Source of the DNA: Castellaniella sp035707805
Lineage (GTDB): Bacteria > Pseudomonadota > Gammaproteobacteria > Burkholderiales > Burkholderiaceae_B
Direction of reading: 5' to 3'
Length of the DNA: 64,000 nt
Assembly (NCBI GenBank): GCA_035707805.1
Contig: DASSTS010000051.1
Coordinates: 1-64,000 of the forward strand
Part shown: positions 8,235 to 18,467 of the stretch, one piece after another
Position numbering within the stretch: position 1 is the first letter of the stretch
Layout: each line of letters starts with the position of its first letter
Position numbers and translations under genes: made by a program
Notes under the pieces: generated by a model
Databases searched by the model: none
Seen by the model: only the letters and a program-made list of their open reading frames with translations
Told to the model about the DNA's origin: nothing

Positions 8235-8966
8235 ATGCAGGATGATTCGATTCCCCTGGCCGGCCGCGTCGTGCTCGTGACGGGCGCTGGCAGCGGCCTG
8301 GGCGCGGCCCTGTGCACGCGGCTGTGCGCGGAACAGGCGCGCGTCGCCGCGCTGGACATCAATGAGAGCCGGGTACGGGGAGTGGCCGAACGGCTGAGCG
8401 GCGAGGGCGGCGACATCCAGCCCTACTGCGCCGACGTCGGCGCGGTGGGCGACGTGCGCCGCGTCCTGGATGCAGTGCTGGAACGCCACGGCCGCCTGGA
8501 CGCCGTGGTCAACTGCGCGGCCATCGACGTGACCGCGCCGATCGCGGAGATCGACGAGGACGCCTGGGAGCGCGTGCTGCGCACCAACCTGACGGGGCCG
8601 TTCGTGATGTCCCGCCAGGCGTGCCGGTCCCTGCGCGCCGGGGGGCACATCGTCAACGTCGCCTCGACGGCGGCGCGCCGCGCCTGGCCCAACGCCAGCG
8701 CCTACCACGCCAGCAAGTGGGGGCTGATGGGACTGACGCAGGCCCTGCATGCGGAGCTGCGTCCCGTCGGCATCAAGGTCAGCGCAGTCATCGCCGGCGG
8801 CATGCGCACCCCTTTCCTGCTGGACCGCTTTCCCGATATCGACGTCACTACGCTGCAGGATCCCGCCCGGGTGGCGCGGGCGATCTGCTGCGTGCTGACC
8901 CAGCCGGATGACAGCGTCATTCCGGAAATCATGGTGCTGCCCATGAAAGAGACCTCCTGGCCCTGA
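8235..8966 (+). CDS. SDR-family NAD(P)-dependent oxidoreductase
   Basis: A classical short-chain dehydrogenase of 243 residues. It has the dinucleotide motif VTGAGSGLGAAL at residues 11-22, the NCAA equivalent of NNAG, a Ser in NVASTAARRAW, and the catalytic pair Tyr157 and Lys161 in YHASK. The acidic residue at the end of beta-2 (LDINESR) suggests NAD preference. The substrate is unknown. It follows the PRC-barrel gene after two stem-loops and is itself followed by the carbamoyltransferase after 36 bases, so it may open the glycan-modification cassette or close the BON/PRC unit. Confidence 0.85.
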   Translation: MQDDSIPLAGRVVLVTGAGSGLGAALCTRLCAEQARVAALDINESRVRGVAERLSGEGGDIQPYCADVGAVGDVRRVLDAVLERHGRLDAVVNCAAIDVTAPIAEIDEDAWERVLRTNLTGPFVMSRQACRSLRAGGHIVNVASTAARRAWPNASAYHASKWGLMGLTQALHAELRPVGIKVSAVIAGGMRTPFLLDRFPDIDVTTLQDPARVARAICCVLTQPDDSVIPEIMVLPMKETSWP

Positions 8967-9002
8967 GGGCGCGGGGATACGCGAATGGATCGGGAGGGGA
9001 TC

Positions 9003-10742
9003 ATGTACACCTTGGGAATCAATGCGGCGTTCCACGACTGTTCCGCGGCGCTCGTGCGCGACGGCGTCGTGGTGGCGGCCGCCGAGGAAGAGCGTTTCAC
9101 GGGCATCAAGCATGGCAAGCGGCCGGTGCCGTTCACCGCGTGGCAACTGCCGTTCCACGCCATCGACTATTGCCTGCGCGAGGCGGGCATCCAGCTGTCG
9201 GACCTGCACCGCATCGCCTACGCTTTCGATCCCGCGCTGCTGGACCAGAGCGCGGTCACGCCCGAGGGCAACATCCTGCTGCCGCTGGAGCCCTCGCGCC
9301 ACGCCAAGGCCGAGGGCGGCCATTCGCCCTGGGACCCGCTGTTCCTGTGCTATGTGCTGAATGCGCCGCGGCAGCTGGCGGCCGCCGCGCCCCTGCATCT
9401 GGCCGAGCGGTTCCGCGGCGCGAGCCTTGAGGACATCCAGGACCGCTGGGTCTTCCTCGACCACCACCTGTGCCACGAGGCCAGCGCCTACCTGGCCGCG
9501 CCCTTCCAGTCGCCGGCGGTGTTGACGATGGACGGGCGCGGCGAGGGCGTCACGACGAGCTACGGCCATTTTTCCGAGGGCGCCTACACGCGCCTGAAGC
9601 AGATCGCCATGCCGCATTCCCTGGGGCTGCTGTACGAGGAAGCCACCCGTTACCTGGGCTTCCTGCATGCCAGCGACGAGTACAAGGTGATGGCCCTGGC
9701 CTCGTACGGGCAGCCGACCTTCCATTCGGTGTTCCGCGACATCCTGAGGCTGGAGGAAAACGGCGGATTCTCCCTGCAGCCGGCGCACTTGGCCGACCGG
9801 CTGGGGCCCCCGCGCAAGCGCGGCGAGCCCATGGAGCAGCGCCACATGGACATCGCCAGTTCGCTGCAGACGGTCCTGGAAGAGACCGTGCTGCACATGG
9901 CGGAATGGCTGTGGCGGCAGACCGGCGCCTCCGAGCTGTGCATGGCGGGCGGCGTGGCGCTGAACTGCGTGATGAATTCCCGCGTGGCGCGCGACGGCCC
10001 CTTCGAGCGCGTCTGGGTCCAGCCCGCAGCGGGCGACGCGGGTACCGCCCTGGGCGCGGCGCTGTACGTCGACTACCAGGTCCGGTCGGACAGTCGCCGC
10101 TGGATCATGGAGGACGCCTATCTGGGGCCGGAATACGGCGACGAGGAAATCCAGCGGACGCTGGACCGGGCGCACCTGCAATATACCCGCGAGGACGACA
10201 TCGCCTCGGCCGCCGCGCGCGTGCTGGCCGAGGGCAAGGTGGTGGCCTGGTTCCAGGGCCGCATGGAGTTCGGCCCGCGCGCCCTGGGCAGCCGGTCGAT
10301 CCTGGCGTCTCCCCTGGATCCCGAGATGCAGTCGCGCCTGAACTGGCTGAAGGACCGGGAGGATTTCCGGCCGGTGGCGCCGGTCGTGATCGAGGAACGG
10401 GCGCACGAGTGGTTCGATGCCATGGGCAAGCCGGAGATCCGCTCGCCCTTCATGCTGTTCGTCTACGACGTGCTGCCGCAGTGCGCCGACCGCATCCCGG
10501 CCGTGCGCCACATCGACGGCACGGCCCGCGTGCAGACCATCCGGCGCGAACAGAATCCGCGCTACTACGACGTGCTGCGGGCGTTCGAGCAGCGCTGCGG
10601 CGTGCCGGTGCTGGTCAACACGTCTTTCAACACGCGGGGCCGGCCGGTGGTCTGCACGCCCCGCGACGCGCTGGAAGCGTTCTACACCTCGCCGCTGGAC
10701 GCGCTGGCGATCGGCAGCTTTCTCGTGGAGAAACCGCGATGA
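9003..10742 (+). CDS. Carbamoyltransferase (NodU/TobZ/CmcH family)
   Basis: A 579-residue enzyme that transfers a carbamoyl group from carbamoyl phosphate, through an adenylate, to a hydroxyl of a sugar or other small molecule. The Kae1-like N-terminal half starts GINAAFHDCSAALV and carries the metal-binding DHHLCHEASAY near residues 150-160. The YrdC-like C-terminal half carries GRMEFGPRALGSRSIL near 419 and VNTSFNTRGRP. An upstream in-frame ATG exists at 8985, but GGGAGGGG sits just before the ATG at 9003. The neighbouring deacetylase and glycosyltransferase suggest that the acceptor is a glycan. Confidence 0.88.
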   Translation: MYTLGINAAFHDCSAALVRDGVVVAAAEEERFTGIKHGKRPVPFTAWQLPFHAIDYCLREAGIQLSDLHRIAYAFDPALLDQSAVTPEGNILLPLEPSRHAKAEGGHSPWDPLFLCYVLNAPRQLAAAAPLHLAERFRGASLEDIQDRWVFLDHHLCHEASAYLAAPFQSPAVLTMDGRGEGVTTSYGHFSEGAYTRLKQIAMPHSLGLLYEEATRYLGFLHASDEYKVMALASYGQPTFHSVFRDILRLEENGGFSLQPAHLADRLGPPRKRGEPMEQRHMDIASSLQTVLEETVLHMAEWLWRQTGASELCMAGGVALNCVMNSRVARDGPFERVWVQPAAGDAGTALGAALYVDYQVRSDSRRWIMEDAYLGPEYGDEEIQRTLDRAHLQYTREDDIASAAARVLAEGKVVAWFQGRMEFGPRALGSRSILASPLDPEMQSRLNWLKDREDFRPVAPVVIEERAHEWFDAMGKPEIRSPFMLFVYDVLPQCADRIPAVRHIDGTARVQTIRREQNPRYYDVLRAFEQRCGVPVLVNTSFNTRGRPVVCTPRDALEAFYTSPLDALAIGSFLVEKPR

Positions 10743-10800
10743 GCGCCTGACCGCGCGCCTTGCGGTGATCGAGGGGCGCGGCGGGCATGGAGGACAGATC

Positions 10801-11514
10801 ATGAAGAGCGGAGACCGCCCCAGGCGGCATGCGAGCGGGGGAGGCAGCATCCTCGTCATTTCTCCCCATTTCGACGATGCGGTGCTGGGCTGCGGCGCCT
10901 TCCTGGCGGGGCGGCCCGGCACCGTGGTGATGACGGTCTGCGCCGGGCTGCCGCCCGAGGACGCGCCGTTGCCCGACTGGGACCGGCGCTGCGGATTCGA
11001 CAGCGCCCGCGCCGCCGTGCTGGCGCGCATCCAGGAGAACCGGCATGCCATGGATCAGCTGCGCACGGTGGGCGTGCAGCTCGACCTGCTCGACAGCCAG
11101 TACGGCGGCCGGTGCGCGGGCCTGGGCCCGCGCCTGGTGCGCGAGCTCGTCCGGCTGCGCCCCACGACGGTGCTGCTGCCTCTGGGCCTGTTCCACGACG
11201 ACCACGTCCGCGTCAGCGACGCCGCCCTGCGGGCCTGGCGCTGGCTGGGCGACCGTCATGTCTGGATCGCCTACGAGGACGCCCTCTATCGCCGCCGGTC
11301 CGGCCTGGTGCAGCAGCGCCTGGCGGCCCTGCGCGAGCAGGGCGTGCGCGCCACGCCGTGGCTGACCGTGCCGGCCGACCTGCCGGTGAAGCGGCGGGCC
11401 GTCGCCGCCTACGCCAGCCAGTTGGGGCCCCTGGGCCTGGTGCCGGGACGCGGCGACGACGCGCTGCCGGAGCATTACTGGCGGCTCAGCGGCGAGGAAG
11501 ACGGCGATGGCTGA
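10801..11514 (+). CDS. PIG-L family deacetylase
   Basis: A 237-residue protein of the LmbE/PIG-L zinc hydrolase family, which removes N-acetyl groups from sugars such as GlcNAc. The metal-binding motif is SPHFDDAVLGCG near residues 21-32 (a variant of AHPDDE with His23, Asp25 and Asp26). The second ligand region is FHDDHVRVSDAALRAW. An SD-like GGAGG lies before the ATG at 10801. The gene sits between the carbamoyltransferase and a GT2 gene and overlaps the latter by 8 bases, which makes an operon very likely. The deacetylated substrate is not known. Confidence 0.85.
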   Translation: MKSGDRPRRHASGGGSILVISPHFDDAVLGCGAFLAGRPGTVVMTVCAGLPPEDAPLPDWDRRCGFDSARAAVLARIQENRHAMDQLRTVGVQLDLLDSQYGGRCAGLGPRLVRELVRLRPTTVLLPLGLFHDDHVRVSDAALRAWRWLGDRHVWIAYEDALYRRRSGLVQQRLAALREQGVRATPWLTVPADLPVKRRAVAAYASQLGPLGLVPGRGDDALPEHYWRLSGEEDGDG

Positions 11515-12415
11515 ACACGCCCCTTCCCGCCTGAGCCTGGTCATCCTGACCTACAACCGCTGCGGCGAGGTGCTGCAGACCCTGAGGTGCCTGCAGGCGG
11601 CCGCGCCCGACGTGCCGCTGGTGGTGGTCGACAATGCCAGCACCGACGAGACGGTGCGCGAGATCCGGCGGCAGTTTCCCCGCGTGCGGCTGGTGTGCGC
11701 CTCGGCCAATCTCGGCGCGGCGGGCCGGAACCTCGGCGTGCGGGCGGCCTCGACCGAATACGTGGCTTTCTGCGACGACGACGTGTGCTGGGCGCCCGAC
11801 GCCTTGACGCACGCCCAGGACCTGCTGGACCGCCATCCCGACGTCGCCGTGCTGAGCGCGCGCGTGCTGGTGGGGCCGTCGGCGGCGACCGATGCGGCCT
11901 GCACGCTGATGGCCGACAGCCCGCTGGACGGCGAGCCGGACGTCGGTCCGGGCCTGGTCGGCTTTCTGGCCGGGGCCTGCGTGGTGCGTTCCTCCGCCTT
12001 CCGCCAGGCGGGCGGCTACTGGCCGGCCCTGTTCCTGGGCGGCGAGGAATCCCTGCTGGCGCTCGACCTGCTGGAGCAGGGCTGGCGCATCCTCTATGCG
12101 CCGGAGATCGTGGCGCGGCATTGGCCCTCCGCGCATCGGGACGCACCCGGGCGCCGGCGGCTGCTGGCGCGCAACGCCTTGCTGGTGGCGTGGATGCGCC
12201 TGCCGTGGGGCACGGCCGCGCTCAATGCCTGGGACGTCCTGGCGGGCCTGCCCGACTGGCAGACGCGGTGGGCGGCGGTGCGCGACGCCATCCTGCATCG
12301 CCGCGCGACCGGGGCCTGCCGCCGGCCCGTGGGCGCCTGGGTGGCCGCGCAGCTGGCCCGCGTGCGGCTGACGCAGCGGCGCCAGGCCACGCTCAGTCGC
12401 CCGCCGTTCCGGTGA
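11507..12415 (+). CDS. Glycosyltransferase family 2
   Basis: A GT-A fold transferase of 302 residues. It begins LSLVILTYNRCGEVLQTL, has the nucleotide region VVDNASTDETV, the metal-binding FCDDDV near residue 89 and the acceptor-side GGEESLLALDLLEQGWR. No membrane helix is evident. Its start overlaps the PIG-L stop. Its own 3' end overlaps the convergent SDR gene by about 23 bases. Together with the carbamoyltransferase and deacetylase it probably builds or decorates a small glycan. Confidence 0.85.
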   Translation: MAEHAPSRLSLVILTYNRCGEVLQTLRCLQAAAPDVPLVVVDNASTDETVREIRRQFPRVRLVCASANLGAAGRNLGVRAASTEYVAFCDDDVCWAPDALTHAQDLLDRHPDVAVLSARVLVGPSAATDAACTLMADSPLDGEPDVGPGLVGFLAGACVVRSSAFRQAGGYWPALFLGGEESLLALDLLEQGWRILYAPEIVARHWPSAHRDAPGRRRLLARNALLVAWMRLPWGTAALNAWDVLAGLPDWQTRWAAVRDAILHRRATGACRRPVGAWVAAQLARVRLTQRRQATLSRPPFR

Positions 12416-13388
12416 CCGGCAGCACGATGCCCGTGATGTAGCTGGAGCAGCAGGGCGCGGCCAGAAAGACGTAGGCGGGCGACAGTTCCTCGGGCTGGGC
12501 CGGGCGTCCGTACTGGGTCTTCCGGCCGAACTCCTTCACCTTTTCGGCCGGGCCGTCGGCCGGGTTCAGGGGCGTCCACACCGGCCCGGGGGCCACGGCG
12601 TTCACGCGGATGCCGCGCTGCACCAGATTCGCCGCCAGGGACCGCGTGAAGGCGTGGATGGCGCCCTTGGTGGCGGAATAGTCCAGCAGCTTGGCGCTGC
12701 CGCGCAAGGCGGTGACCGATCCGGTGTTGATGATGCAGCCGCCCTCGGGCAGGTGCCGCAGCGCGGCCCGGGCCATGCGGAAATAGCCGCCGATGTTGGT
12801 GTCGATGGTCTCCCGGATGCGTTCTTCCGACAGCACGTTCAGCGACTCGGCGTGTTCCTGGAAGGCCGCGTTGTTGACCAGGATGTCCAGGTGGCCGAAT
12901 TCTTCGAAGGTCTTGGCCACGGCGTCCTCGCAGAAACACAGGTCCTTCACGTCGCCGCTGATCGTCAGGCAGCGCGCGCCCTCGGCTTCCACGGCCAGGC
13001 GGGTGTGCTCGGCATCGCCGTGTTCGTTCAGGTAGACCACCGCGACGTCGGCGCCTTCGCGCGCGAACAGGACGGCCACCGCGCGGCCGATGCCGGAATC
13101 GCCCCCGGTGATGAGGGCGACCTTGCCCTTGAGCTTGTCGCTGCCGCGATAGTCGGGCGCATCGTAGCGGGGCGCGGGGTTCAGGCGGGATTCGTCGCCG
13201 GGCTTGTCCTGGTGCTGGCCGGGCAGCGGGGGTTCGGGCTCCTCGCGCGCGCCGGGCTGGACGGCGGGGCGCTTGCCCGGGCCGCCGCCCGATGGCTTGT
13301 GCGCGTCGCGTTCGTCCTGTTCGCGCTGCAATGCCCGCTGACGTTCGGCGGCGGCGTCGGCGTCCTTGCGGGAAGAGTGATCGCTCAT
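12393..13388 (-). CDS. SDR-family stress protein with charged N-terminal extension
   Basis: A 331-residue protein like the YdaD/GsiB-associated general-stress SDRs. Residues 1-80 are a hydrophilic extension rich in Asp, Arg, Gln, Pro and Gly. From about residue 85 comes the SDR core (ALITGGDSGIGRAVA, LVNNAAFQ, catalytic Tyr and Lys in YSATKGAIHAF, then VNAVAPGPVWTPL). The C-terminal part is the SSYITGIVLPVTG family ending. Such proteins are typically induced by osmotic or ethanol stress; the reaction is unassigned. It is convergent with the GT2 gene and is preceded by a sigma-54 element at 13449-13462. Confidence 0.86.
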   Translation of the reverse strand: MSDHSSRKDADAAAERQRALQREQDERDAHKPSGGGPGKRPAVQPGAREEPEPPLPGQHQDKPGDESRLNPAPRYDAPDYRGSDKLKGKVALITGGDSGIGRAVAVLFAREGADVAVVYLNEHGDAEHTRLAVEAEGARCLTISGDVKDLCFCEDAVAKTFEEFGHLDILVNNAAFQEHAESLNVLSEERIRETIDTNIGGYFRMARAALRHLPEGGCIINTGSVTALRGSAKLLDYSATKGAIHAFTRSLAANLVQRGIRVNAVAPGPVWTPLNPADGPAEKVKEFGRKTQYGRPAQPEELSPAYVFLAAPCCSSYITGIVLPVTGTAGD

Positions 13389-13448
13389 GCTGGGTCTCCT
13401 TGCAATGGGGGGCGTCCGCGGCGGGCGGACGCACAGACGCCCCTTTCA

Positions 13449-13462
13449 GCAAGGCCCGTGCC
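13449..13462 (-). promoter_or_regulatory. Sigma-54 promoter upstream of the SDR stress gene
   Basis: On the minus strand the sequence is GG-CACGGGCCTT-GC, matching consensus at the -24 side and TTGC at the -12 side. The predicted start is near 13437, 49 bases before the ATG at 13388. Confidence 0.8.
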
Positions 13463-13610
13463 CCGCAGGAAACCCTGCTTGTTTACATGCCGAATCAAAT
13501 TGCAACAGCCCGGGCAGGCGATATCGCGCATGATCGGCAGACCCGGCCGTTCAACGAGGGGAAGAAACCGAGGGTCCGTTTAGACGGCCGACGCCTCGCA
13601 CGGAGGCACC

Positions 13611-16607
13611 ATGCTGACGCAGTCCCATTCGCGGGGCAAGCCCTGGTCCGACACCTGGACGCGGCTGGAAGACGAACGCATCATGTTGCAGCGCATTGCC
13701 GCCGGCCAGCCGCTGGCGGAGGTGCTGGAGTACGTGCTGCGCACGGTCGAGGCGCAATCCAGCGTCCCGCTGTGGACCTCCATCCTGCTGGTCGACGACA
13801 GCGGGCGCATGCGCATCGGGGCGGCGCCGCATCTGCCGGCGGACTACCTCGCGGCCATCGACGGGGTGCAGGCCGGACCGCATGTCGCGGCATGGGGGCA
13901 CGCCGCCTACACCGGCGAGCCCGTCTACACCGACGACATCGTGGACCATCCGGACTGGGCGAAGTGGCAGGACCACATCCGCGCCATGGACCTGCGCACG
14001 TGCTGGTCCTCGCCCATCAAGCGGCCCAGCGGGCGGCTGCTGGGCGTGTTCTGCAATTACTACCGCCAGCCCCGCCTGCCCTCGGAACACGACGTCGAGG
14101 CCATTGCACTGGTGACGCGCACCGCCGCGCTGGCGATCGAGCGCTACCGCACCGAACAGGCGCTGCGGGAAAGCGCCCGGCGCTGGCGCAGCATGTTCGA
14201 GGGCATGCGCGAGGGTTTCTTCATGGCCGAGGCTGTCCGCGACGAGGCCGGCGCCTGCCGGGACTTCCGCCTGCTGGAGGCCAATCCGGCCTTCGACTTG
14301 CAATGTGGCCGCGCCCTGGGCACCTCCGTGGGCCGCACGCTCAGCGAAATCTGGGCGCGCGCGCCGGCGCGCCTGCTGGACCGGTTCCTGGAGGTCCTGG
14401 CATCCGGCGAGCACGCGCAGGTCGAATACTGCGTGGAAGCCCCCGGGCCGGCGTGGTACGAGGTCCACGTGCGGCGCGACGGCATGGACCGCGTGATGGC
14501 GATGCAGCTGGACGTCTCGGCGCGCAAGCAGGCCGAGATGACACTGCTGGAAGAGCAGCGCCGCAAGACGTTTCAGCTCACCCTCGGCGACCAATTGCGG
14601 CGCATCGAGCTGCCGGCCCACATCGAGCAGGCGGTCTGCGAGGCGCTGGGCCGGCATTTCGACCTGAGCGAGGTCGGCCTGCTGCAGGCCAAGCCGCAGG
14701 ACGGCGTGGTGCGGGTGGTGGCCGGCTGGTCCCCCGGCGGGGCGTCGGTCCTCCTGTCCCGGTCCGTGCGCCTGGCGCTGCACAAGGCCATCCTGCGCGA
14801 GCGCAGCGTCTTTCTGCCCCGCACCTCGGACGCGCGCGATGGCGGCGGCCTGGTCGTGCCGCTGGGGCGCTGGGGCCGCCCCGATCAGGGGCTGGTCCTG
14901 CGTTCCACTCAGCCGCTGCGCCTGCAGCCGGCGGACCAGACCTGCATCGAGGAGATCGCCGAACGCCTGTGCGACGCGACCGAACGCGCCGCGCATCCGC
15001 TGCAGCTGCAGGAGCGAGTCGAGCAGACCATCGCCGAGCGCGACCGCATCTGGCGGCTGTCGCCCGAGATGCTGGCCATCATGGACGGCTCCGGGCGCTT
15101 CCTGAGCGTCAGCCCCGCCGTGCGCGCGATCTTGGGATGGATGCCGGAACAATTCCTGGCGCGCGGTTTTCTCGCCCTGCTGCACCCGGACGACCGCCAA
15201 ATGACGCGCACCTTCCTCGCTCAGGCCTCGCAGGGCGAGAACACCGGCCTGCACCACCTCGAGAACCGGCTGCGCCGGCGCGACGGCCAGTACAGCTACA
15301 TCACCTGGACGGTGTCCTCGGCCCAGGGGCTGCTGTACCTGGCCGGGCGGGACGATACGCAGGTGAAGGCCCAGGCCGAAGCGCTGAGCGAAGCCGAGAG
15401 CGCCCTGCGCCAGGCGCAGCGCCTGGAGGCGGTCGGGCGCCTGACCGGCGGCATCGCGCATGACTTCAACAATATCCTGCAGGGCATCTCCAGCGCCCTG
15501 TACCTGATCGACCGCCACCTGAAGCGCGGCAACGTGGACGTCATCCAGCGCTACGCCAGCATGGCCAGCGACGCCTGCGAGCGCGCCGGGCAGCTGACCC
15601 AGCGCCTGCTGGCCTTTTCCCGCCGGCAGCCGATCAATCCGCAAGTCTGCGACGTGGGTGGCACCCTGCATTCCATGCTGGAGCTCTTCCGCCGCTATAC
15701 CGGCGAGCGCGTGGCCCTCGGCCTGGAAGTCGACGACGCGGCCTGGCGCGTCTGCTGCGACGTGAGCCAGTTCGAGAACGTCGTGCTGAACCTGGTCATC
15801 AACGCCTGCGACGCCATGCCCGCGGAGGGACGCATCACGCTGCAGGTACGCAATGTGCAGCTCGATCAATTGCGCCTGCGGGGCTTTGCGCAGCCGGTCT
15901 CGGGCGAGTTCGTCGAGATCGCCGTGACGGATACCGGACACGGCATGGCTCCGGATGTCCTCTCGCATACCTTCGAGCCCTTCTTCACCACCAAGCCGGT
16001 GGGCGCGGGCACGGGCCTGGGTCTGTCGACCTGCTTTCGCTTCGTGCAGCAGGCCGGCGGCGCGGTGGACATCGAGAGCGCGGAAGGCAAGGGCACGACG
16101 GTGCGCGTCTGGCTGCCGCGGTATTGCGGCGACCCTTCCGCGCAGGCGGCGCCGGCGGCCGAACCCGCACCCGAACTGCGCCTGCTGCCGTCGAACGCGG
16201 TCGTGCTGCTGGTGGAGGACAACGAGACCGTGCGGGAAATGATGACCGAGGCCATCGCGGGCCTGGGGGTGGCGGTGATGTGCGCCGCCGACGGCATGGA
16301 AGGCATCCGCGCCCTCGAGCAGGCCCCGCGTGTGGACCTGCTGGTGACCGACGTGGGGCTGCCGGGCATGGACGGACGCGATCTGGCGGAGCGGGCGCGG
16401 GCCCGGCAGCCCGAGTTGCCGGTGCTGTTCATGACCGGTTACGTCGAGGCCGCGTCCAAGGACTCATGGTCGGGCCCGCGCACGGGTCTCATCGTCAAGC
16501 CGTTCACGCTGGACGTCCTGGCGGTCCGCGTGCGCAACATGCTGGCCGCGGCGGGTGAGCCGGACGTTCCCGCACAGTCCCTCGCGCCCGAGAGTGGCGC
16601 GTCCTGA
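13611..16607 (+). CDS. Soluble hybrid sensor histidine kinase (GAF-PAS-PAS-HisKA-HATPase-REC)
   Basis: This 998-residue kinase has no membrane segment, so it senses an internal cue. In order: a GAF domain (about 25-175), a PAS-like domain (about 185-310), a second GAF-like region (about 320-470), a PAS domain (about 480-605), a HisKA helix with His617 in GIAHDFNNIL, and HATPase_c (N-box NLVINACDAMP, G-boxes DTGHGM and GAGTGLGLS). A receiver domain starts near 863 with acceptor Asp914 in VTDVGLPGMDGRD. GGAGG precedes the ATG. The NtrC-type regulator follows after 230 bases, so it is the likely partner. No HPt domain was seen in the window. No sigma-54 element was found before it, consistent with the regulator pair being made independently. 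Confidence 0.9.
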   Translation: MLTQSHSRGKPWSDTWTRLEDERIMLQRIAAGQPLAEVLEYVLRTVEAQSSVPLWTSILLVDDSGRMRIGAAPHLPADYLAAIDGVQAGPHVAAWGHAAYTGEPVYTDDIVDHPDWAKWQDHIRAMDLRTCWSSPIKRPSGRLLGVFCNYYRQPRLPSEHDVEAIALVTRTAALAIERYRTEQALRESARRWRSMFEGMREGFFMAEAVRDEAGACRDFRLLEANPAFDLQCGRALGTSVGRTLSEIWARAPARLLDRFLEVLASGEHAQVEYCVEAPGPAWYEVHVRRDGMDRVMAMQLDVSARKQAEMTLLEEQRRKTFQLTLGDQLRRIELPAHIEQAVCEALGRHFDLSEVGLLQAKPQDGVVRVVAGWSPGGASVLLSRSVRLALHKAILRERSVFLPRTSDARDGGGLVVPLGRWGRPDQGLVLRSTQPLRLQPADQTCIEEIAERLCDATERAAHPLQLQERVEQTIAERDRIWRLSPEMLAIMDGSGRFLSVSPAVRAILGWMPEQFLARGFLALLHPDDRQMTRTFLAQASQGENTGLHHLENRLRRRDGQYSYITWTVSSAQGLLYLAGRDDTQVKAQAEALSEAESALRQAQRLEAVGRLTGGIAHDFNNILQGISSALYLIDRHLKRGNVDVIQRYASMASDACERAGQLTQRLLAFSRRQPINPQVCDVGGTLHSMLELFRRYTGERVALGLEVDDAAWRVCCDVSQFENVVLNLVINACDAMPAEGRITLQVRNVQLDQLRLRGFAQPVSGEFVEIAVTDTGHGMAPDVLSHTFEPFFTTKPVGAGTGLGLSTCFRFVQQAGGAVDIESAEGKGTTVRVWLPRYCGDPSAQAAPAAEPAPELRLLPSNAVVLLVEDNETVREMMTEAIAGLGVAVMCAADGMEGIRALEQAPRVDLLVTDVGLPGMDGRDLAERARARQPELPVLFMTGYVEAASKDSWSGPRTGLIVKPFTLDVLAVRVRNMLAAAGEPDVPAQSLAPESGAS

Positions 16608-16613
16608 GTCACC

Positions 16614-16659
16614 AAGGCAATATGACCAAGCGCAAAAAAACGACTGTAAATATTGCCTT
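16614..16659. promoter_or_regulatory. Ten-base inverted repeat in the AT-rich kinase/regulator gap
   Basis: AAGGCAATAT at 16614-16623 is the exact reverse complement of ATATTGCCTT at 16650-16659, with 26 bases between. It lies just after the kinase stop, within 230 bases of unusually AT-rich DNA before the sigma-54 activator gene. It could be an operator for a dimeric regulator or the stem of an mRNA hairpin. A second loose pair, AATGTTCAC near 16690 and GTGAACGTT near 16734, lies in the same gap. Confidence 0.5.
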
Positions 16660-16837
16660 CGAAACTGCATGCAAATGCTAAGAATCGAAAATGTTCACGA
16701 GAAATCACCGGCAGCGCATTGGGATGAGGCATAGTGAACGTTCTCCCAACGGTTATGTTTGGCCCCTTGGCCGATCAATAATGAAACGGTGGGTAACGGC
16801 CACTCGGGTGTTCACCATTTGATCATCAGGACATACC

Positions 16838-18214
<1,377 letters not shown>

Positions 18215-18245
18215 CGGGGTCCGCCCGGGCGGTTCAGGCCGCCCG

Positions 18246-18259
18246 GGCATGTGGCTTGC
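18246..18259 (+). promoter_or_regulatory. Sigma-54 promoter upstream of the DUF3309 gene
   Basis: The sequence is GG-CATGTGGCTT-GC. The predicted start is near 18271, 44 bases before the ATG at 18315. It lies just after the activator gene. Confidence 0.72.
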
Positions 18260-18314
18260 GGCCCTGGAGGCTGCGGCGGCACCAGCCGGCCGCACCTCGA
18301 CAAGGAGAACCGTA

Positions 18315-18467
18315 ATGTCCATATTTGTGCTCGTCCTGTTGCTCGTGCTGCTGATTGGTGTCGTCCCGACTTGGCCCTACAGCCGGGGCTGGGGCTATTT
18401 TCCCGGCGGCATCGTCGGCATCCTGCTGATCATCGCCATCGTGATGTTCGCCACCGGCCGCATCTAG
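18315..18467 (+). CDS. DUF3309 small membrane protein
   Basis: A peptide of 50 residues, almost entirely hydrophobic. Two membrane helices flank a polar turn with the family pattern PTWPYSRGWGYFPGG. AAGGAGAACC precedes the ATG. Proteins of this family are widespread in Proteobacteria near stress genes, but their role is unknown. Its last codons overlap the end of treY on the other strand by four bases. It has its own sigma-54 element. Confidence 0.85.
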   Translation: MSIFVLVLLLVLLIGVVPTWPYSRGWGYFPGGIVGILLIIAIVMFATGRI

